From assembly GCA_902826815.1 (NCBI GenBank), contig CADEGF010000007.1, positions 1 to 64,000 on the forward strand: a stretch of DNA of 64,000 bases, read 5' to 3'. A program made the position numbers and the translations under genes. Below the pieces are notes generated by a model that had not been told where the DNA came from, ran no database searches, and saw only the letters and a list, made by a program, of their open reading frames with translations. Shown piece after piece: positions 19,069 through 27,787 of the stretch. Position 1 is the stretch's first letter. Every line of letters begins with the position of its first letter. Source of the stretch: an uncultured Mycobacteriaceae bacterium (GTDB lineage: Bacteria > Actinomycetota > Actinomycetes > Mycobacteriales > Mycobacteriaceae).

Positions 19069-20310
19069 ATGCCAGCCGCTGTGTCTCACCGCACGCCTGC
19101 CCGCTTCGAACTCGCCACCGCCGACACGTGGGCCGACCCGTGGCCGATGTACCAGGCGCTGCGCGACAAGGATCCGGTGCATCACGTCGTGCCCGAGGAC
19201 CGGCCCGACCACGACTACTGGGTGCTGTCCAGGCACGCCGACATCTGGAACGCCGCCCGTGACAACGAGACGTTCTCGTCGGCCCAGGGTCTCACCGTGA
19301 ACTACGGCGAGCTGGAGATGATCGGCCTTGCCGACAACCCGCCGTTCGTCATGCAGGACCCTCCGACTCACACCGAGTTCCGCAAGCTGGTCTCACGGGG
19401 GTTCACGCCGCGGCAGGTGGAGGCCGTCGAACCCGCCGTTCGGCAGTTCGTCGTCGACCGCATCGAGAGACTGCGCGCCGCCGGTGGCGGAGATATCGTC
19501 GCCGAGTTGTTCAAACCGTTGCCGTCGATGGTCGTCGCCCACTACCTCGGTGTCCCCGAGGAGGACCGCGCGCAGTTCGACGGCTGGACCGATGCCATCG
19601 TCGCCGCCCAGACCCAGGACGGCGGCCTTGCATCCGCGGGCGAGTCAGCCGGTGAGGCGGTCGCGTCGATGATGGCCTACTTCACCGGGCTGATCGAGCG
19701 GCGCCGCGTCGAGCCCGAGGACGACACGGTGTCACATCTCGTCGCCGCGGGTGTGGGAGCCGACGGCGATATGGCCGGCCTGCTGTCGATTCTCGCCTTC
19801 GCGTTCACGATGGTCACCGGCGGTAACGACACCACCACCGGAATGCTCGGCGGGACGGTTCAGCTGCTGCATCGACGGCCGGATCAACGAAGGCTGCTGA
19901 TCAACAATCCCGACCTGATCGCCGATGCGATCGACGAGCTGCTGCGGCTCACTTCGCCTGTACAGGGCCTGGCCCGCACCACGACTCACGATGTGCGGGT
20001 GGGCAACACCACGATCCCCGCCGGCCGCAAGGTTCTGCTGCTGTACGGGTCGGCCAACCGCGACGAGCGCGAATACGGCGCCGACGCAGGCGAACTCGAG
20101 GTGCGTAGGCGGCCGCGCAACATCATGACGTTCAGCCACGGCGCCCACTTCTGCCTCGGCGCCGCCGCGGCGCGGATGCAGTCGCGCATCGCGCTCACCG
20201 AACTGCTGGCGCGCTGCCCCGAATTCGAGGTCGACCTGTCGAAAGTGGAATGGGCCGGCGGCAGCTACGTGCGCAGGCCCCTTTCGGTTCCGTTCCGGGT
20301 GACCGGGTGA
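19069..20310 (+). CDS. cyp130: cytochrome P450 CYP130
   Basis: The 413-residue product has the P450 landmarks in order: the I-helix oxygen motif TGGNDTTTG, the ExxR of the K helix (ELLR in DELLRLTSPVQGLART) and the heme ligand loop FSHGAHFCLG with Cys at about 362. It follows CYP130 (Rv1256c) closely over its whole length, including FSSAQGLTVNYGELEMIGL. The substrate is not established; electrons must come from a ferredoxin and reductase that are not encoded nearby. The stop overlaps the start of the TetR gene by one base, so the two are coupled. Confidence 0.93.
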   Translation: MPAAVSHRTPARFELATADTWADPWPMYQALRDKDPVHHVVPEDRPDHDYWVLSRHADIWNAARDNETFSSAQGLTVNYGELEMIGLADNPPFVMQDPPTHTEFRKLVSRGFTPRQVEAVEPAVRQFVVDRIERLRAAGGGDIVAELFKPLPSMVVAHYLGVPEEDRAQFDGWTDAIVAAQTQDGGLASAGESAGEAVASMMAYFTGLIERRRVEPEDDTVSHLVAAGVGADGDMAGLLSILAFAFTMVTGGNDTTTGMLGGTVQLLHRRPDQRRLLINNPDLIADAIDELLRLTSPVQGLARTTTHDVRVGNTTIPAGRKVLLLYGSANRDEREYGADAGELEVRRRPRNIMTFSHGAHFCLGAAAARMQSRIALTELLARCPEFEVDLSKVEWAGGSYVRRPLSVPFRVTG

Positions 20311-20894
20311 TGGCGGGCAACGACTGGCTGGGCGACCGCCGCACCGAGGTAGCCGCCGACCGTATCCTCGACGCCGCGGACGCGCTATTCGCGCAGCAGG
20401 ATGCCGCGACCGTCGGTATGCACGAAATCGCCAAGGCTGCAGGGTGTTCGCGCGCGACCCTGTACCGGTACTTCGAGAATAGGGAAGCGCTGCACACCGC
20501 ATATGTGCACCGGGAGAGCTATCGGCTGTTCCACCAGATGACCGACCAGCTGACCGGCGTCGAGGAACCGCGCGAGCGACTCATCGAAGGCATGGTGTCG
20601 TCGCTGCGCAACGTCCGGAACAGTCCGGCGCTGTCATCGTGGTTCGCCACGGCGCAGCGGCCGATCGGCGCCGAGATCGCCGAGCAGTCACAGGTCATCA
20701 AGGCGCTCACCGAGGCCTTCCTGATCTCGATGGCGCCCGACGAGCCGGAGGTGGTCGAACGCAAGGCGCGCTGGCTGGTGCGGGTGATGACGTCGCTGTT
20801 GGTGTTCCCCGGACACGACGAAGCCGACGAACGGGCGATGATCGAGCACTTCGTCGTCCCGATGGTGGTGCCGACGACGTCCGACGCGAGCTAG
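20310..20894 (+). CDS. TetR-family regulator
   Basis: The 194-residue product has an N-terminal helix-turn-helix (about 15-65; ILDAADALFAQQDAATVGMH, CSRATLYRYFENREAL) and an all-helical ligand domain. It is encoded in the same operon as cyp130 (TGATG junction), as in H37Rv (Rv1255c). It probably represses this operon through the palindrome 19026-19043 and may respond to the P450 substrate; this is inference. ATG 20310 is chosen; GTG 20307 is one codon upstream. It is convergent with the arylsulfatase, 6 bp away. Confidence 0.88.
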   Translation: MAGNDWLGDRRTEVAADRILDAADALFAQQDAATVGMHEIAKAAGCSRATLYRYFENREALHTAYVHRESYRLFHQMTDQLTGVEEPRERLIEGMVSSLRNVRNSPALSSWFATAQRPIGAEIAEQSQVIKALTEAFLISMAPDEPEVVERKARWLVRVMTSLLVFPGHDEADERAMIEHFVVPMVVPTTSDAS

Positions 20895-20900
20895 CCGCCG

Positions 20901-23306
20901 CTACTGGCGTGCCATCGCCACCCGGAAGCGTTCGTCTGGCTCGATGTAATGGTTGGCGTCCTTGGCGTCGTCGCCCAGATCGATTCTTACCCAGTCGATC
21001 TTGCCGCTGAACCTGCTGCTGTGGGTGGTGTAATCCGGGCTGACGGTGGTGCCGGACTCGTAGCCGACGTCGGTCGTCTCGTCGGCCGAAAAAATGAAGC
21101 CCTGGGTTTGATCGACGCGGCCGCTGCCGACTTCTTTGCCGTCGTAGTAGAGCGTCACGTTGCCGCCCTTGCCCATTCCGCCGCCGTCATAGGCGAACTC
21201 CATGCGCACCTGGGTGGTGCCGGACGGAACGGGTTCAGTCGCCTCGACATCAAAGGACTTGATACCCAGCACGTTGTAGTGAAACTTGGCCTTCCCGTCT
21301 TTGGCATAGAGGCTCCACCCGCCGAACCGTCCGCCCTGGGCGATGATCACGCCGTCGGCGCCGTCGGCAGGTACGTCCAACTCAGACGTGACCGCGAACG
21401 ACTTGTTCTTGATGTCGACCACGCTGTTCTCCGACAGTCGTCCCATTCCCGGGAACAGCAATTGGCTATTGCCCTTGATCAGTGAGGGCCTACCGGCGAG
21501 CGTCGGATTGATGCGCTCGATCTGCCGGTCATCGAGCGGAAGCACGTTGTACTTGACTGCCTCGATGAGCCAAAGCCGTTGCAGCTCATGCAGTTTTTCT
21601 GGGTTCTCCTTGGACAGGTCGTTCGCCTGTGTCCAGTCGGTACTGCCGTCGTACAGTTCCCAAACGTCATCGTCGAAGGCAGGCATCTCCTGGCCGCCCA
21701 TCGCCCACGGTGTGCGGTGCTTGGTCACCGCGCTCCACCCCTTGTGATAAATACCTCTGTTGCAGAACATTTCGAAGTATTGCGTCTCGTGGCGCTCAGG
21801 CGCGTCGGCGTCGTTGAAACTGTAAAACAGGCTGGTGCCCTCGTACGGGCTCTGCATCACCCCGTTGACCATCGTCGGCGCCGGAATGCCCGCGGCCTCC
21901 AGAACGGTGGGAGCCAGGTCGATGACATGGGTGAACTGATTACGCACGCCACCCTTGTCGTCAATTCCGTTGGGCCAGTGCACGATGGTGCCGTTACGGG
22001 TACCGCCCCAGTGTGACGCCACCTGTTTGGTCCACTGGTAGGGCGTATCCATCGCCCACGCCCAACCGACCGCGTAATGACCGTAGGAGCCTTCGCCACC
22101 GAACTCATCGAGCTTGGAAGCCAAGAATTCCGGCGTCTCGAGATCGGCCATGCCATTGAAGTTGGCCATCTCGTTGAACGCTCCCTGCAACGTGCCCTCA
22201 GCCGAAGCGCCGTTATCGCCGATGATGACGTAAACCAACGTGTCGTCCAGAATCGGACCCATCGCCTCGAGCAACCTGCCGACGTGGTGGTCGGTGTGCT
22301 CCAAAAATGCCGCATACACCTCCATTTCGCGTTCCAGCGCCGGTTTGAGCAAAGGGTCCATCTCGTCCCAGGCCGGGATCTCCGGGTGCCGCGGCGTCAG
22401 CACCGAATCGGGTCCGATGACGCCCAGTTCCTTCTGCCGCTCGAAAGTGATCTCGCGCTGGCGGTCCCAGCCGTGGGCGAACTTTCCCTTGTACTTGTCG
22501 ATCCACTCCTTCGGCACATGGTGCGGCGCATGTGTGGCGCCTGGCGCGAAGTACATGAAGAACGGCTTGTCGGGCAGAAGCGCCTTCTGCTGGCGCACCC
22601 AGTTGATCGCCTTATCGGCCAGATCTTCGGTCAGGTGGTAACCCTCGGCGGGTGTCTTCGGCGGCTCGATCGGGGTTGTGCCCTCATATAGGGCCGGATC
22701 CCACTGGTTGTTCTCGCCGCCGATGAAGCCGTAGAAGTACTCGAAACCACCGCCGCCCGTGGGCCACGCGGTGAACGGGCCCGCCGGACTGGTCTGCCAG
22801 ACCGGAACCTCATGGCACTTGCCGAACTGTGCGGTGGAGTAACCATTGAGCTTCAAAGTCAACGCCAGCGGCGCCTTGGTGTTCGGCAACACCGAGGTAT
22901 AGCCGGGCGCCGCGGTCGCGGTCTCGGTGATGTTGCCCATCCCGACCGAGTGGTGATTGCGGCCGGTGAGCAGCGCTTGACGGGTCGGCGAGCACAACGC
23001 GGTGGTGTGCAAGCGCGTGTACTTCAGGCCCCTCGACGCCAGCTTCTCGAAGTTGGGCGTCTGGCACGGCCCCCCGAATGCGCTACTGGCTCCGAAGCCG
23101 ACATCGTCTATGAGGACGACGAGCACGTTGGGCGCGGTCGCCGGCGGGCGCACATCCTTGATCGGCGGATAGCTGGTGTCCGGGTCCTTCGCGTCGTAGG
23201 TCGTCAGCCCGATGTGCGTGATGTCGGGGATGGGAAGAATGTCGCGCCGGATCTCGCCCGCCCCCGCATCCGACTGGCCGTTGCTCTGCGTTGACGAGCT
23301 GGGCAT
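20901..23306 (-). CDS. type I arylsulfatase (AtsD-like)
   Basis: The 801-residue product has the alkaline-phosphatase-fold sulfatase domain with metal aspartates at 67-68 (VLIDDVG), the sulfatase signature CSPTRQALLTGR with Cys 105 as the residue converted to formylglycine, and the metal site GDNGAS. A C-terminal beta-rich domain (about 640-780) resembles a lectin-like jelly roll. The enzyme cleaves sulfate esters, serving sulfur scavenging or remodelling of sulfated lipids. It needs a formylglycine-generating enzyme encoded elsewhere. No signal peptide is seen. It is absent from this place in H37Rv as I recall, so it is probably a variable insertion. Confidence 0.9.
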   Translation of the reverse strand: MPSSSTQSNGQSDAGAGEIRRDILPIPDITHIGLTTYDAKDPDTSYPPIKDVRPPATAPNVLVVLIDDVGFGASSAFGGPCQTPNFEKLASRGLKYTRLHTTALCSPTRQALLTGRNHHSVGMGNITETATAAPGYTSVLPNTKAPLALTLKLNGYSTAQFGKCHEVPVWQTSPAGPFTAWPTGGGGFEYFYGFIGGENNQWDPALYEGTTPIEPPKTPAEGYHLTEDLADKAINWVRQQKALLPDKPFFMYFAPGATHAPHHVPKEWIDKYKGKFAHGWDRQREITFERQKELGVIGPDSVLTPRHPEIPAWDEMDPLLKPALEREMEVYAAFLEHTDHHVGRLLEAMGPILDDTLVYVIIGDNGASAEGTLQGAFNEMANFNGMADLETPEFLASKLDEFGGEGSYGHYAVGWAWAMDTPYQWTKQVASHWGGTRNGTIVHWPNGIDDKGGVRNQFTHVIDLAPTVLEAAGIPAPTMVNGVMQSPYEGTSLFYSFNDADAPERHETQYFEMFCNRGIYHKGWSAVTKHRTPWAMGGQEMPAFDDDVWELYDGSTDWTQANDLSKENPEKLHELQRLWLIEAVKYNVLPLDDRQIERINPTLAGRPSLIKGNSQLLFPGMGRLSENSVVDIKNKSFAVTSELDVPADGADGVIIAQGGRFGGWSLYAKDGKAKFHYNVLGIKSFDVEATEPVPSGTTQVRMEFAYDGGGMGKGGNVTLYYDGKEVGSGRVDQTQGFIFSADETTDVGYESGTTVSPDYTTHSSRFSGKIDWVRIDLGDDAKDANHYIEPDERFRVAMARQ

Positions 23307-23417
23307 GAAGGTCCTCTCGGCATTCGGCCACGCTTCTCGGGCCCGAGAAGACCAGCCTATTGGGGCACGCCAACGAACACAGTCTTTTTGACGCGAGCGA
23401 CGAAAGTCCTCGGCCCG

Positions 23418-24131
23418 TCAGGCCACCCAGTACGCCTGCGCCTTCATCGACTTGCGCGGGATCTTGTACTCCTCGCGGAAGATCTTCGACACCGCGCGAG
23501 TCGTGCGGTTGTCGCAGGCGACCCAGCCGAAGTAGTCGGACGCGTCGAAGGCCGACGACCGCACCGCCTCCACGAGTGCGTCGCCGTCGTTGCGGTCCAC
23601 CCACACCACGTCGGTACCGCGAACGATCGGAATCTCGCGGTCGTCGTCGTGCGCCGTCTCGATGAACACCCGCGCAGGCGCGTCACCGATCGCGTCGAGC
23701 AGCGAGTTGATCGCGGGCAGCGACGCGGAGTCGCCGACGATGACATAGCCCGACGGCGCAGGCTCCGGCAGTGCGAAATTGCTGCCGAGGACGGTCACTT
23801 CGAGAACATCGCCGGGCTCGGCCTGTTGCGCCCACCGGGTGGCGAGGCCGTCGTGCATGGCGAAGTCGATGTCGACGGTGCCCGCGGCCGGGTCGGGGTT
23901 GACCAGGGTGTACCCGCGCATATGCGACTTCGCGCCGTCGGGAAACCAGCCGCGGATCCACATCGTCGGATGCAGTTCCTTATCGGCGAGCATCTCCTTC
24001 GCGGCGAAGTGCAGACGCAGATAGTTGGGGGTGATCTCGGTGCGACCGGTCACGGTGATCGCATAGTCGCCACCGCGCCATATCTTGCACAGGACGCCCT
24101 CGAATCCGCGTGACGTCTTCTGGTCAGCCAT
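23418..24131 (-). CDS. siderophore-interacting FAD/NAD(P)H reductase (ViuB-like)
   Basis: The 237-residue product has an N-terminal FAD-binding barrel (TPNYLRLHFAA, MRGYTLVNPDPAAGTVDIDF) and a C-terminal NAD(P)H-type domain (YVIVGDSASLPAINSLLDAIG). Proteins of this family release iron in the cytosol by reducing ferric siderophores. The ATG at 24131 is preceded by an IdeR-type iron box (24136-24154), so repression by iron-loaded IdeR is likely. It lies 111 bp upstream of the arylsulfatase on the same strand; that gap holds no visible terminator, so read-through is possible. Confidence 0.9.
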   Translation of the reverse strand: MADQKTSRGFEGVLCKIWRGGDYAITVTGRTEITPNYLRLHFAAKEMLADKELHPTMWIRGWFPDGAKSHMRGYTLVNPDPAAGTVDIDFAMHDGLATRWAQQAEPGDVLEVTVLGSNFALPEPAPSGYVIVGDSASLPAINSLLDAIGDAPARVFIETAHDDDREIPIVRGTDVVWVDRNDGDALVEAVRSSAFDASDYFGWVACDNRTTRAVSKIFREEYKIPRKSMKAQAYWVA

Positions 24132-24135
24132 TAAG

Positions 24136-24154
24136 CAAGGGTAGCCTAACCAAC
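24136..24154 (-). promoter_or_regulatory. IdeR iron box
   Basis: Read on the minus strand the site is GTTGGTTAGGCTACCCTTG, which matches the IdeR consensus TTAGGTTAGGCTAACCTAA at 14 of 19 positions, including the central GGTTAGGCTA. TAGGCT inside it could be the minus-10, so bound IdeR would block transcription. It lies 4 bp before the ATG of the siderophore-interacting protein. Confidence 0.75.
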
Positions 24155-24201
24155 TTGCAATGCGGCAACCCCCGTCGCTCAGCCCCGCGATCGCCGAGCC
24201 C

Positions 24202-24262
24202 CGCGAAATGGCATTCCAGCAGCGGAAGTGCGAGTGACGGCCTGCTTGGATGCAATCTCGCG
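24202..24262. repeat. 61-bp palindromic element, copy 1 (diverged)
   Basis: Left arm 24202-24223 and right arm 24241-24262 (22 nt each) flank a 17-nt spacer. The outer CGCGA and TCGCG, and cores such as GCATTCC, are shared with the copies at 49047 and 61560. The arms have several mismatches (left 3 and right 4 from the shared form), so this is the most decayed copy. It lies between the siderophore-interacting gene and the acyltransferase gene. Confidence 0.8.
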
Positions 24263-24266
24263 AAAT

Positions 24267-25418
24267 CTACGGGGAGCGGACCCGGGTGAATCGGTGTAGC
24301 AGCCACGCCAGCGGGACCGTCACGACGAACGTCGCGACGAAGAGCATGGGCATCGATCCCGTGTAGATGTGGAAGTGCAGGATCTCGACCATCACGAGCT
24401 CCATCGTGATCAGGTGGATCAGGAAGATCTCATACGAGATCTCACCGAGGAAGACCATCGGACGACTGGCGAGCAGCCGGGCGTACCAGCCGCGGTCACC
24501 CAGTGCCAACGGCGCGACGACGAGCGTCGCGATCACGGCATAGAAGACCGCCTTCCATACCGCGGGCGCGAGGGCATAGGGGGAGGTCGTCGGCTCCCCC
24601 GCGATCGGTGTCGAGGCGATGAAGTAACTCACCACCACGACCGGCAGAACGGCGAACGCGTAGCAGCGGACACCCATCACCGAGAGAACCGCGAGCATCA
24701 TGCCGCCGACGAACCACACCAGGTACGTCGGCAGCCACAGGCGCGCACCGTCGGGCAATCCGTCGACGGTGTGGACGAAGATCAACCACGCCGGCGTCGC
24801 CGCGGCCAGCAGCAGCAGGCCGCCGAGCAGCAGCACGGGGCGCCACCGGCGGCGACACAGCACCGCGAGCAGCAGCCAGGCCAGCAGCGGCAACACGACG
24901 TAGAACGCAGCCTCGACGGCCAGGCTCCACATTTGCGTAAGCCCTTGGTGCAGGAACGAGTACATGTACTGGTCGGTGTAGATCTGCGTCAGGCTCAGGT
25001 TGCGCAGGAAACCGATCCAGGTATGGCCCGGGTTAGGCCCGGCGTAGCGAAAGTGGTAGATCGCGTACGCCACGACGACGGTCACCGCATAGGCGGGCAT
25101 GATCCGTCGCACCCGGTGCCAGGCATAGCGGCGCACCGATGGCCAGTCGGTATCCGCCGCCGTCGCTTTCACCCACGGCCGGAAGAGCAGGAACCCGGAA
25201 AGCACGAAGAAGATCGGCACGCCCATCTCCATGCGGGCATACACGAGCCCCACATAGCCGTGCGTGTACTTGCCCGTGGTGTAGGCGGCGTGGGTGGCCA
25301 ACACGAGAAGCGCAGCGACGGCACGGATCCCCGTGAGTGATGCCACCCGGTCAGGCGTCGCGACGGATTCGAGACCGCCCTGCGCCTCAGAGCCGACGAC
25401 ACCCTTGGAGACGGTCAT
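24267..25418 (-). CDS. integral membrane acyltransferase (OafA/acyltransferase-3 family)
   Basis: The 383-residue product has about ten membrane helices and the family signatures RVASLTGIRAVAALLVLATHA near the N terminus (the His is the proposed catalytic residue), FFVLSGFLLFRPW and QMWSLAVEAAFYVVLP. Members transfer acyl groups to envelope sugars or lipids. The acceptor here is unknown. It corresponds in position to Rv1254. Its start overlaps the stop of deaD by 4 bp, so it is cotranslated with the helicase gene despite their unlike roles. Confidence 0.88.
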   Translation of the reverse strand: MTVSKGVVGSEAQGGLESVATPDRVASLTGIRAVAALLVLATHAAYTTGKYTHGYVGLVYARMEMGVPIFFVLSGFLLFRPWVKATAADTDWPSVRRYAWHRVRRIMPAYAVTVVVAYAIYHFRYAGPNPGHTWIGFLRNLSLTQIYTDQYMYSFLHQGLTQMWSLAVEAAFYVVLPLLAWLLLAVLCRRRWRPVLLLGGLLLLAAATPAWLIFVHTVDGLPDGARLWLPTYLVWFVGGMMLAVLSVMGVRCYAFAVLPVVVVSYFIASTPIAGEPTTSPYALAPAVWKAVFYAVIATLVVAPLALGDRGWYARLLASRPMVFLGEISYEIFLIHLITMELVMVEILHFHIYTGSMPMLFVATFVVTVPLAWLLHRFTRVRSP

Positions 25419-27097
25419 TTCGATTTGCGATGTGGCTTCTTCGGACCGTGATCGGGTCGCAGCTCGATCAGCTGACCCTGAATGCGGGTCTTCGCAAGGG
25501 CTTTCAGCGTCTCTTTGGACAACTTCGCGGGGAGCTCGACCAGCGAGTACTCGGGGCGAATGGAGATGTGCCCGAAATCGCTCCGGTGCAGACCGCCCTC
25601 GTTCGCGATCGCGCCGACGATGGCACCGGGCATCACCTTGTGCCGCTTGCCGACCGCGATGCGGTACATGGCGAGATCGCTGCGAACATCGCGCCGCTTA
25701 CGCGGCGACCCGTCCTCACGCGGTCCGCGGTCGGGACGCTCGCGACGCTTGTCCGGCGGCGGTTCCGTCATCAGGAACTCTTCCCCGTCGCGACTCTGAA
25801 GTGCCAGCGCGGCAGCGATATCGGCCATGGAGACGTCGTTGTCGCGTTCGTAGCCCTCGATCAGCTTGCGGAACAGCTCGATTCCGGGCGCGTTGAGCGC
25901 GCTGGTGATCGAGTCCCGGAACTTCTCCACCCGCTGGGCATTGACGTCGTCGACCGACGGCAGCCGTGATTCGACGAGCTTCTGGCGGGTGACCCGCTCG
26001 ATGGAGTTCAGCAGATGCCGTTCGCGGGGCGTGACGAAGAGCAGCGCAGCACCCGATCGCCCGGCCCTGCCGGTTCGCCCGATCCGGTGCACGTAGGACT
26101 CCGGGTCGTGCGGGATGTCGTAGTTCAGCACGTGCGAGATGCGGTCGACGTCGAGGCCACGCGCCGCGACGTCGGTCGCGATCAGGATGTCGAGCTTACC
26201 GTCCTTGAGTGCGGCGATCGTCCGCTCGCGTTGGGCCTGCGCGATGTCGCCGTTGATGGCCGCCGCGGAGAAACCTCTGGCGCGCAACTTCTCGGCGACC
26301 TCTTCGGTGGCCTGCTTGGTGCGGACGAACACGATCATCGCCTCGAACGGCTCGACCTCGAGCAGTCGGGTCAGCGCGTCCATCTTCCGGTGCCCGGAGA
26401 CTTGGATGTAGCGCTGCGAGATGTTGTCGGCGGTCGCGGTCTTGGATTCGACCTTCACCTGGACCGGGTCGTGCAGGTACTTGTTGGTGATCTTGCGGAT
26501 GGCAGGCGGCATGGTCGCCGAGAACAGCGCAACCTGCTTGTACTCGGGGGTGCCTTCGAGGATCCGTTCGACGTCCTCGGCGAAGCCCATCTGGAGCATC
26601 TCGTCGGCCTCGTCGAGCACCAGGTAGTCGAGGTGCGAAAGGTCGAGTGTGCGCTTCTCGAGGTGGTCGATGACCCGGCCGGGAGTGCCGACGACGACTT
26701 GGGCGCCACGCTTGAGCCCGGCCATCTGCGGTCCGTACGGAGAGCCGCCGTAGATCGGAAGCACATTCACGGGTAAGTGGGCGCCGTAGCGACTGAACGC
26801 CTCGGCGACCTGCAATGCGAGTTCACGGGTGGGCGCCAGCACCAGCGCCTGCGTGATGCGGCTGGCCGTGTCGATCTTCGACAGGATCGGGATGGCGAAT
26901 GCCGCCGTTTTACCCGTTCCGGTCTGTGCGAGGCCGACCACGTCGGAGCCCGCCATCATGGCCGGAATGGTCGCCGCCTGGATCGCCGAGGGCGTCTCGT
27001 AGCCGACGTCGGAAACGGCCTGCAGCACCGCGGGGTGAATCTGCAGGTCGGCGAAGGTGGATTGCGCGGGAGGCGCGTCCGGATCGGGCGTGGTCAT
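25415..27097 (-). CDS. deaD: DEAD-box RNA helicase (DeaD/CsdA)
   Basis: The 560-residue product carries the DEAD-box motifs in order: Q motif region, AQTGTGKT, PTRELALQ, TPGR, DEAD, SAT, then helicase-C motifs RGLDV and HRIGRTGRAGRSG. A C-terminal DbpA-like RNA-binding domain (about 470-545, GAIVGAIANEGGLHRSDFGHI) follows a charged linker. It unwinds RNA during ribosome assembly and cold adaptation. Size and domains match Rv1253. It is divergent from lprE, 88 bp away, and heads an operon with the acyltransferase. Confidence 0.94.
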   Translation of the reverse strand: MTTPDPDAPPAQSTFADLQIHPAVLQAVSDVGYETPSAIQAATIPAMMAGSDVVGLAQTGTGKTAAFAIPILSKIDTASRITQALVLAPTRELALQVAEAFSRYGAHLPVNVLPIYGGSPYGPQMAGLKRGAQVVVGTPGRVIDHLEKRTLDLSHLDYLVLDEADEMLQMGFAEDVERILEGTPEYKQVALFSATMPPAIRKITNKYLHDPVQVKVESKTATADNISQRYIQVSGHRKMDALTRLLEVEPFEAMIVFVRTKQATEEVAEKLRARGFSAAAINGDIAQAQRERTIAALKDGKLDILIATDVAARGLDVDRISHVLNYDIPHDPESYVHRIGRTGRAGRSGAALLFVTPRERHLLNSIERVTRQKLVESRLPSVDDVNAQRVEKFRDSITSALNAPGIELFRKLIEGYERDNDVSMADIAAALALQSRDGEEFLMTEPPPDKRRERPDRGPREDGSPRKRRDVRSDLAMYRIAVGKRHKVMPGAIVGAIANEGGLHRSDFGHISIRPEYSLVELPAKLSKETLKALAKTRIQGQLIELRPDHGPKKPHRKSK

Positions 27098-27185
27098 CGG
27101 GGTGTCAGTCTAGTTGCCCGCGCATGCTCGACCCGCCGCGCCGCCTGCAACGGCACCGCGCGAGTTGGCGGTACGGTGCGCAACT

Positions 27186-27740
27186 GTGAAACGGGTACTG
27201 GTCGCTGCCGCGGCCGGCGCCGTCCTGTTGGCCGGTTGCGGATCGGGAGATTCGACGGTCTCCAAGACACCGGAAGCCGACACGACGACGCCCGCACCTG
27301 CGCCTGCGACGGCCCTGCCTGCACCGTCACGCACCGGCGCGCCAAGCACAGCGGCACCCGATCCGTGCGCGGTGAACCTTGCCGCACCCGAGATCGCCAA
27401 GGCCGTCTCCGAGCTGCCGCGTGACCCGCGCAGCGGGCAGGCGTGGAGTCCCGAACCGCTGGCGGGCACCTACAACGAGTGCGCCCAGCTGTCGGCGATC
27501 ATCATCAAGGCCAACACCAACGCCGAGAACCCCAACACCCGTGCGGTGCTGTTTCACCTCGGCAAGTACATCCCGACCGGGGTGCCGGACACCTTCGGGT
27601 TCAACAGCATCGAACCCACGCAGAGCACGGGCGACACCGTCGCACTGGTCTACTCCAGCGGCACGCAGGGCCTCGAGAGCGTGGTCAAGTTCCGCTGGAA
27701 CGGGGCTGGCGTCGAGTTGATCGGCAACACGCCCGGCTGA
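27186..27740 (+). CDS. lprE: lipoprotein LprE
   Basis: The 184-residue product has a short lipoprotein signal ending in LLAGC (Cys 18), a Thr/Pro/Ala-rich spacer to about residue 60, and a compact domain with two cysteines (DPCAVN and YNECAQ) that probably pair. It corresponds to LprE (Rv1252c), a surface lipoprotein linked to host interaction in M. tuberculosis; its molecular activity is unknown. GTG 27186 places the signal peptide correctly. The helicase gene starts 47 bp downstream on the same strand. Confidence 0.85.
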   Translation: MKRVLVAAAAGAVLLAGCGSGDSTVSKTPEADTTTPAPAPATALPAPSRTGAPSTAAPDPCAVNLAAPEIAKAVSELPRDPRSGQAWSPEPLAGTYNECAQLSAIIIKANTNAENPNTRAVLFHLGKYIPTGVPDTFGFNSIEPTQSTGDTVALVYSSGTQGLESVVKFRWNGAGVELIGNTPG

Positions 27741-27787
27741 CCTTTCGGCACGCTCGGCTGTCGGGCCGCAGGCCTACAGTTGGGCAC

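Noticed and set aside
19069-24131. P450, sulfatase and siderophore-related genes as a biosynthetic cluster
   Set aside because: The genes lie on opposite strands with separate controls, and no synthase or scaffold enzyme is present.
27443-27787. N-terminal extension of the helicase fusion into lprE
   Set aside because: It lies in another phase of lprE, which has a good lipoprotein signal; GTG 27788 gives the expected length of the family.
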